Positions 19,008 through 24,316 of a DNA stretch of 64,000 bases are shown piece by piece (position 1 is the stretch's first letter; each line of letters begins with the position of its first letter). The stretch is taken from assembly GCA_963720075.1 (NCBI GenBank), contig CAVREG010000012.1, forward strand, positions 124,001 to 188,000, in the 5' to 3' direction. The position numbers and the translations under genes are program-made. The notes beneath the pieces are model-generated. The model did not search any database. It was not told where the DNA came from and saw only the letters and a list, made by a program, of their open reading frames with translations. Source of the stretch: PALSA-188 sp963720075 (GTDB lineage: Bacteria > Acidobacteriota > Terriglobia > Terriglobales > Acidobacteriaceae).

Positions 19008-19248
19008 GGGCCTACGGTAAGCCCGCTTCCGAATCAGGTCTGAGCACAACTGACCACGGAGAAAACGGCCGGGGAAATTTGTCCCAATCCGGCAAGAACG
19101 ATTTCGGAAGTCTTACCGAAGCGGGAAGCTCCGGGCAAACACAGTGCCTGCTTTAATAGCTGGAGTTTTGGCCTATTGCCGAAAAGACTATCTCGCCACG
19201 CAAGGTGGCGTCCAACCGAGGCCTAACGCAGTCGCTCACGATCCGTGA

Positions 19249-19518
19249 CTACGGGAAAATCCCACTCTTCTCGTATGACGGGGCTGGCTCGACCATAACG
19301 TCAATCGGAAACAACCCATCCACGTACCCCTGCGCAAACTTCTGGACTCCCGCGAGCTCCTCGTCGTTCAAAGTCAGCAGAAGTTTGAGCAAGCCACGAT
19401 CGTCTCCGAACGCATCGGTGACCACGGCTAAGTTCTCGATTAGAGACTTCTTGGTTTTTTGGACTATTCCTTTGTCCATCGGTTGTCCCATCAGTTTCGT
19501 GCCACTGGCTTGTGTCAT
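19249..19518 (-). CDS. Small hypothetical protein
   Basis: 89-residue frame from the ATG at 19518. The sequence is helix-rich with an L-x-x-L-L-L-T-L-N-D-E-E-L segment and a short hydrophobic C-terminus. Composition is plausible for a soluble small protein; family unknown. The opposite-strand frame over the same DNA (19205-19606) has a poorer composition and is regarded as a shadow. Confidence 0.4.
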   Translation of the reverse strand: MTQASGTKLMGQPMDKGIVQKTKKSLIENLAVVTDAFGDDRGLLKLLLTLNDEELAGVQKFAQGYVDGLFPIDVMVEPAPSYEKSGIFP

Positions 19519-19688
19519 GCGTCTCAGATTACAGCGCGCGGCAGAAGCGAGAAAGATGACCAAAGTCATCTCTGGTGGCGCGGACGCGCTCGCCCGCGGC
19601 ATTTGATCTTCACTCTCAGCATCACGAGCAACCGCTCAAGCCTCAAAAGGATGCCGGAAAAACCTCCGAGGGTGTAGGCCCTAGGGAA

Positions 19689-19718
19689 GGGTAAAGCGCA
19701 AATCACGCCCCGCAGCGG
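19689..19718 (+). repeat. Left copy of direct repeat flanking the NTase/TIM-barrel cassette
   Basis: Contains GGGTAA (19689-19694) and the 12-base core CAAATCACGCCC (19699-19710), followed by CGCAGCGG. The same order of blocks recurs at 21679-21715, just past the end of the two-gene cassette. Confidence 0.4.
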
Positions 19719-19785
19719 CCTAGAACTCAGTCTGGGTCGCAAGAGTGCCTGATTAGGTCCACTCACAAGGAAACTTAACCTAACG

Positions 19786-19813
19786 TTGCTAGAATAAACG
19801 TAACGGCTATAAT
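19786..19813 (+). promoter_or_regulatory. Sigma-70-type promoter, apparently giving a leaderless transcript
   Basis: TTGCTA at 19786-19791 and a perfect TATAAT at 19808-19813 are separated by 16 bases. The expected transcription start is about 19819-19821, only a few bases before the ATG at 19824. No Shine-Dalgarno sequence fits between them. Confidence 0.7.
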
Positions 19814-19823
19814 CTCGTCCCCC

Positions 19824-20885
19824 ATGTCGGCTGCTACCGATCTTCTTAACTCCGACCTCTTGAAGGCATGTCGTGAGGCTTCTCTCCAAACGCGACAGGA
19901 GTTGAACGGTCTCCTAACAAGCAAAATTGGAAAATACACCTCGGAGGACACTAGCCTTGTCGTCTTCGGATCGCTGGCGAGAGGAGAGTGGACATCGGGA
20001 AGCGACCTGGATTGGACATTCTTGATAGATGGAGAAGCTAATTCTGATCATTTGGACATCGCGCACAAAATCCGGAAAGTCTTCAAGGACAATGAGAAGA
20101 GATTTCGACCACCCGGTCAGACCGGAACCTTCGGCAATCTCGCATTCAGTCACGACATCATCCACCAGATCGGTGGCGAGAACGACACTAACAAAAATAC
20201 AACTCGCAGAATTCTCCTTCTGCTTGAATCCTGCGCGATAGGCAATAGGATTGAGGCGTATGAGCGCGTGATCAGAGCAGTGATAGATCGTTATCTCAAG
20301 GAGGATAGCCACCACCTCCTCAATCCTGATTCAACGAAATTCAGGGTTCCCAGGTTTCTTCTCAACGATATCGTCCGCTTTTGGAGAACGATGGCCGTGG
20401 ATTTTGCCAGCAAGCAGAGAGATCGCGGGGGAACAGGATGGGGTCTTCGAAATGCCAAGTTGCGAATGTCCAGAAAGCTAATTTTTGCCTCCGGATTACT
20501 GGTCTGCTTTAGTACTAACTTAGATCCAGAATTACAGAGCCAGATTTCCACCGACAAGAATGATATAAAGCTCAAACTAGTAAATTACGTAAGGGACAGT
20601 GTGAAAAAGACACCTCTTGAAATTGTGGCGCACTCGATGGACCGCTATTCTGTACCCGCCTCGATTGCTGAGGAATTCTTCTTGTCCTATACGGAATTCC
20701 TAAAAATCCTTGGCGATGAAGAATCCCGGGAGGCGTTAGAGAATCTCCGATCACAGGACTCCCGAACCGATTCCACCTTCAAGAAGGTTAGAGAAATCAG
20801 CTCTATATTCGCACACGCCCTAAGTCATCTATTTTTCGAAAACCCACAAATAGCGCCACTCACCAGAAAGTACGGAGTGTTCTAG
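19824..20885 (+). CDS. Polymerase-beta-like nucleotidyltransferase domain protein
   Basis: 353 residues. The N-terminal third has the nucleotidyltransferase signature G49-S50-LARGEW followed by SDLDW (D61, D63 as metal ligands), as in GlnD/DUF294-type and KNTase-fold enzymes. The remaining 230 residues are helical and unfamiliar; a third catalytic acidic residue cannot be assigned with confidence. Its stop overlaps the start of the next gene by one base (TAGTG), so it forms a tightly coupled pair with a TIM-barrel enzyme. A strong promoter lies directly before the ATG. Possible roles include nucleotidylation of a protein, tRNA or small molecule, as a modifying enzyme or as a toxin-like defence effector. 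Function unknown. Confidence 0.8.
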   Translation: MSAATDLLNSDLLKACREASLQTRQELNGLLTSKIGKYTSEDTSLVVFGSLARGEWTSGSDLDWTFLIDGEANSDHLDIAHKIRKVFKDNEKRFRPPGQTGTFGNLAFSHDIIHQIGGENDTNKNTTRRILLLLESCAIGNRIEAYERVIRAVIDRYLKEDSHHLLNPDSTKFRVPRFLLNDIVRFWRTMAVDFASKQRDRGGTGWGLRNAKLRMSRKLIFASGLLVCFSTNLDPELQSQISTDKNDIKLKLVNYVRDSVKKTPLEIVAHSMDRYSVPASIAEEFFLSYTEFLKILGDEESREALENLRSQDSRTDSTFKKVREISSIFAHALSHLFFENPQIAPLTRKYGVF

Positions 20886-21601
20886 TGAGACTCATCGGCT
20901 TCTCTACCGGCGCTCTAGCGAGAGGGGACTTCCAGAGAGCCCTCCAAATGTTGCGTGCCTCGAATGCCTCCGCGGTCGAACTCTCCGCACTTCGGCAGGA
21001 CGAACTAATCCCGCTGGTGCAACACCTTGATCAATTGGAGCTAAGTGCGTTCAAATACGTTTCGTTTCACGCGCCCAGCAAAATGGAGCCATCGTTCGAA
21101 CCCGCCGCGTTGAAACTTCTTGAGCAAGTTGCCTCTCGCGGATGGCCAATCATCGTGCATCCTGACGCCATGTCCATGCAAGAGGAATGGGCTCACCTTG
21201 GGAATCGTTTGTGCATCGAGAACATGGACAAACGAAAACCGGTTGGGCAAACAGCGAACGACTTGGCGAGAATATTCGAAAGCTTGCCGAAAGCCTCATT
21301 ATGTTTTGACATTGGACACGCTCGACAGGTTGATCCCACGATGAGCGAGGCGTCAGCAATTTTGCGGCTGTTCAGCGACAGGATTCAACAGCTTCACGTG
21401 AGCGAAGTCAACACCCAAAGCAAACACGACCCGCTGACGTTCGAGTCAACTCTCGCATTCCAGAAAGTGTCCCACCTCATTCCGCAAGATGTTCCCATAA
21501 TCCTGGAAAGCAGGGTCGCAGAGTCAGAAATCAATGAAGAGATTCGGAGCGCCCTGGACGCGTTGAGTGTGGATAACCTGGCAGCCCTCGCCAGCGATTG
21601 A
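20885..21601 (+). CDS. AP-endonuclease-2/xylose-isomerase-like TIM-barrel protein
   Basis: 238 residues, starting at GTG 20885 that shares one base with the preceding stop codon. The candidate metal ligands of the AP_endonuc_2 family appear in order: E32 (VEL), H62 (SFHAPS), H92 (VHPD), E112 (CIENMD), D142 and H145 (FDIGH), H171 (LHVSE), E208 (ILESR). The family includes sugar-phosphate isomerases/epimerases and endonuclease IV; at 238 residues this is short for either, so the barrel is compact. Coupling to the nucleotidyltransferase suggests the two act on the same substrate, for example a nucleotide-linked sugar or damaged nucleic acid. That is inference. Confidence 0.82.
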   Translation: MRLIGFSTGALARGDFQRALQMLRASNASAVELSALRQDELIPLVQHLDQLELSAFKYVSFHAPSKMEPSFEPAALKLLEQVASRGWPIIVHPDAMSMQEEWAHLGNRLCIENMDKRKPVGQTANDLARIFESLPKASLCFDIGHARQVDPTMSEASAILRLFSDRIQQLHVSEVNTQSKHDPLTFESTLAFQKVSHLIPQDVPIILESRVAESEINEEIRSALDALSVDNLAALASD

Positions 21602-21678
21602 ATAGCCGACAATCTGAGGCGCGCCAATGCACTAAGTCCCCAACGGATGCCCAGAAAACAGCTCAGAGCCCAAGCCCT

Positions 21679-21715
21679 GGGTAAGCTCTAAATAACAAAT
21701 CACGCCCGGCACGGG
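21679..21715 (+). repeat. Right copy of direct repeat flanking the NTase/TIM-barrel cassette
   Basis: GGGTAA (21679-21684) and CAAATCACGCCC (21696-21707), followed by GGCACGGG, repeat the block order seen at 19689-19718 in the same orientation. Confidence 0.4.
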
Positions 21716-21742
21716 AACGCGCGCTCTCGACCGCGCTGAACC

Positions 21743-22846
21743 CTACGCTTGTTCCAAATCGCAAGCGTCCGAAAGTTCTTCAAGAAAATCAGGCTTCAAG
21801 AACCGAACAAAATCCTTAACCTGGCTCAACCGCTCTCGCAACGATTCAAACGAAATGTAACGGCAGATCTCCGCGAGTCGAGGATCGAGTCGCGAGAACG
21901 TCGGACGATTTACTTCTGCAAACACCTTCTCCCGACGTTCCTCCGGAGCAACCAGAAAAAGCGGAATGTTCAGATTGGGCTGCATCGCAACCAAGTCGCC
22001 CATCCTCAATAGACCTGAATAAATCGACGTCGTGCTTTCAATCTCGAACGCGGCAATGATCGCGTTCTTGCCCAGCCAGAGCACATCTATGAGTTCGATC
22101 GTGCGGGTCGTCGCATCATCAAACTGGACCGGAAGGCTCGCCTTCAGCGCTGGGAGCTCCGAAAAGCGATGCTCATTGAAGGAGCGGCCTCGATCGTTTC
22201 GCGCCACCCAAACGCTGAAGCCCATATCCGAGCCAAGCTTAAGCAATAACCATTGAATTTCTGTGTGTGCGGCAGGCTCCTTTACGACTTCCGGGTCTGC
22301 CAGTTCGGTCGTTTCGGATTCGGGGACTATAACCAGGCCAATTTTCGTCTTGATGGCTTTTGGTCGATACTTCAGTTTGCCGGGATCAATCGGGCGCACA
22401 GTCGGGGACTCCGAGGCCTGCAGAACTGCCTTGACAACGGCCTCGCCATCGGACGCTTTCCACTTAGTCGGCGAGCCGCGAAAGTGCCCCGTCCAGGCTA
22501 ATGCGCCACCAGTCGTTTGGAACACGGATAGCTGATCTTTCATGTGCTTAACAGGAACTCCCGTCTCGGGTGTCAGTTTCGCTACAGCCTTAACCTTCAC
22601 GCGGCAGGGAAAGCCCTCATCCTTCCAAATCGGAGCCGTATCCCGGAAAGCCTCCGAGGTGACCTCGAGAAGTCCGATCCATCTAGAAATACCGGTTAAG
22701 TAACAGAGAAAGTAGTCTCCGGGTTTTACTTTCTGAAGAGTGCTCCATCTTGTTTCGCGGAAGCCCGAAACCTGCCCTCCCGCATCGAGAAATTCTTGCC
22801 ACGTTACCGGGGTGAACAGATCGAGCCAATAATTTCGTTCCGCCAT
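21743..22846 (-). CDS. EVE-domain / PD-(D/E)XK nuclease fusion, putative modification-dependent restriction enzyme
   Basis: 367 residues from the ATG at 22846, four bases after GGAGG. The N-terminal 145 residues look like an EVE (PUA-like) domain: NYWLDLFTPVTW, then V-K-P-G-D-Y-F-L-C-Y-L at about 40-50 and RWIGLLEV at 55-62. EVE domains bind modified bases. The C-terminal part (about 190-345) has a nuclease-like signature: E196 in a helix, D254 in ELIDVLWL, and E268-x-E270 in AAFEIEST, consistent with a PD-(D/E)XK variant lacking the usual lysine. A Gly-poor linker with prolines joins them. Modified-base reader plus nuclease fits a type IV-like restriction enzyme acting alone. It ends the minus-strand gene run behind nrdJ. 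Confidence 0.75.
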   Translation of the reverse strand: MAERNYWLDLFTPVTWQEFLDAGGQVSGFRETRWSTLQKVKPGDYFLCYLTGISRWIGLLEVTSEAFRDTAPIWKDEGFPCRVKVKAVAKLTPETGVPVKHMKDQLSVFQTTGGALAWTGHFRGSPTKWKASDGEAVVKAVLQASESPTVRPIDPGKLKYRPKAIKTKIGLVIVPESETTELADPEVVKEPAAHTEIQWLLLKLGSDMGFSVWVARNDRGRSFNEHRFSELPALKASLPVQFDDATTRTIELIDVLWLGKNAIIAAFEIESTTSIYSGLLRMGDLVAMQPNLNIPLFLVAPEERREKVFAEVNRPTFSRLDPRLAEICRYISFESLRERLSQVKDFVRFLKPDFLEELSDACDLEQA

Positions 22847-22893
22847 TCGACCTCCGAAATTCAAGTTCATAACTACTCAGCGATTTGCCGGAT

Positions 22894-23544
22894 CTACTTC
22901 CCAAACTGTCTCTCCGCAGCTGCGCTCGCCAACACGCACAGGTCGCGAAAGGTACGAGCGTTGAAGGGGGACGCTTGGCCGGCTCTACGCAACATCTCCA
23001 AAAGGTTGGCCCGCAATATTCGATAGATCGCCATCATCTGCTGAACGGTTGGTTGCCGGCTACTCGCAACGAAAAGGCTCCCGCATTCCCGGAATACACC
23101 TCGGATTGTTCCACCATGAATATAAACATCCGTTCCATTGAGGTCGCTCAGGGACTTCTGGACGCGGTGCGCCTGAGACTCGCATACCGCCCACGGGCGC
23201 CCTCGTTGGCGGGCCCTATCTAAGCCGACTGTCAGCCCAAGCTCAAACGGCATATTAAACCTTGGTGTCAAGGGGGGAGTTCGGTCAAGCTCGACACGAG
23301 ACAGGTCGTGAACTGAATACCTGCAGTCGGCAATCAAGTCCAATATTCTGTCTAGACGGCGGCGACTGAACGGAATTTCAAGGCTAGCACGCGGGATAAA
23401 ACCAAAGGAGCTGATTGCAGCAATGTAAGCGAGAAAGAGATTTTCAAACTTGGAATCATACGGAATGTTGAGAAAAACTGACTCGGGTTTAGCGGTGAGC
23501 CGCGGAGTCGTTTGCCTTCGTTTTTGTAACTCTCGTTTTGGCAT
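22894..23544 (-). CDS. TIR/nucleoside-deoxyribosyltransferase-like protein of unknown function
   Basis: 216 residues from the ATG at 23544; a TTG at 23574 is an alternative. After a basic, unstructured N-terminus the sequence VFLNIPYDSKFENLFLAYI opens a Rossmann-like fold, followed by RLDRILDLIADCRYSVHDLSR and FNMPFELGL (E101). The strand-helix order and the glutamate in M-P-x-E-L-G recall TIR and nucleoside 2-deoxyribosyltransferase-like domains that cleave N-glycosidic bonds. The family is one I associate with uncharacterised bacterial proteins, not a named enzyme. It overlaps the preceding 161-residue gene by 56 bases and precedes the EVE nuclease by 47, suggesting one transcription unit. 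Confidence 0.6.
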   Translation of the reverse strand: MPKRELQKRRQTTPRLTAKPESVFLNIPYDSKFENLFLAYIAAISSFGFIPRASLEIPFSRRRLDRILDLIADCRYSVHDLSRVELDRTPPLTPRFNMPFELGLTVGLDRARQRGRPWAVCESQAHRVQKSLSDLNGTDVYIHGGTIRGVFRECGSLFVASSRQPTVQQMMAIYRILRANLLEMLRRAGQASPFNARTFRDLCVLASAAAERQFGK

Positions 23545-23974
23545 TCGTCCTGCCGCTCTTCTTTTTGGCGACAAATGACCCTGTACTCGAATCGCGGTAA
23601 GTACCGCGCGTAGTCCCCAGAGAACCGGACCCGTCGCGATACGCGAACCCGCTCACCGTATTGATTAACTTATGAGCCCTGGTTAGCGACACGCCCAAAG
23701 CCTTGGCCGTATCACGCGCGGTCGCGCGGCGACCCGGGACAGGTTGACGACGCTTAAGGTAATCGCTTAGCGACGCAGACTTTGTTTCTCTCAGAACAGT
23801 CTCTAGTTTGACGTCACCGCGAAACCCGCTTGCGAAATCGTGACCATATTCGTTGCGAAGTGTGCCTACAAGAGTGTCACTTCGCTTCCGACGAATCTCA
23901 CCATACTCGTCTCGGCAGCGACCATCCAAACCAGCATCGCAAGACCGTCGCAGTTTTTCCGACATTGGCGTCAC
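23489..23974 (-). CDS. Unknown protein with duplicated 'GRCRD' domain, HTH-like middle and basic tail
   Basis: 161 residues from a GTG at 23974, ten bases after AGGAGG; an ATG three codons later is less well placed. Residues about 14-78 (GLDGRCRDEYGEIRRKRSD through ASLSDYLKRR) closely match the 71-residue protein encoded upstream. Residues about 83-105 (RATARDTAKALGVSLTRAHK) resemble a helix-turn-helix. The tail is rich in Lys, Arg and Thr (AKKKSGRTNAKTRVTKTKA). This could be a DNA-binding antitoxin or regulator of the following TIR-like gene. I do not recognise the family. Confidence 0.6.
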   Translation of the reverse strand: MTPMSEKLRRSCDAGLDGRCRDEYGEIRRKRSDTLVGTLRNEYGHDFASGFRGDVKLETVLRETKSASLSDYLKRRQPVPGRRATARDTAKALGVSLTRAHKLINTVSGFAYRDGSGSLGTTRGTYRDSSTGSFVAKKKSGRTNAKTRVTKTKANDSAAHR

Positions 23975-24083
23975 GCGTAATTTTCCTCCTAAGCATTATA
24001 GCGCGCCGCAATTACCGGGGTTTGGCGTTTAGCTATACCTACGGCGCGATGAGATTGCGCGAAATTCGTAACGTAGATAGCAA

Positions 24084-24299
24084 CTAACGCCTATTCTTCA
24101 GGTAGTCACTAAGGGAAGCGGAATCGGTTTCTCTTAGCACAGTGCCTAATTTTGTATCGCTTCTGAAGTCAGCAGCAAACTCCTCCCCGTATTCCTTACG
24201 AAGGGTACGAACTAGGGTATCGCTGCGCTTATGACGAATCTCGCCATCTGCATCTCGACATCGACCATCTAATCCGTCATTACAATGCTTATTGCTCAT
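24084..24299 (-). CDS. Small protein, truncated paralogue of the next downstream gene
   Basis: 71 residues, ATG at 24299 with an AAGG ribosome-binding site, starting only 17 bases after the nrdJ stop. By hand alignment 48 of 64 residues match the N-terminal domain of the 161-residue neighbour (GLDGRCRD, KRSDTLV, SASLSDYLK shared). It stops right after the domain, lacking the HTH-like part and basic tail, so the domain can evidently stand alone. Function unknown. Confidence 0.6.
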   Translation of the reverse strand: MSNKHCNDGLDGRCRDADGEIRHKRSDTLVRTLRKEYGEEFAADFRSDTKLGTVLRETDSASLSDYLKNRR

Positions 24300-24316
24300 A
24301 CTGCCTTCAAATATGC

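Noticed and set aside
19205..19606. 133-residue plus-strand frame
   Set aside because: Opposite to the more protein-like minus-strand frame at 19249-19518; composition looks like a shadow.
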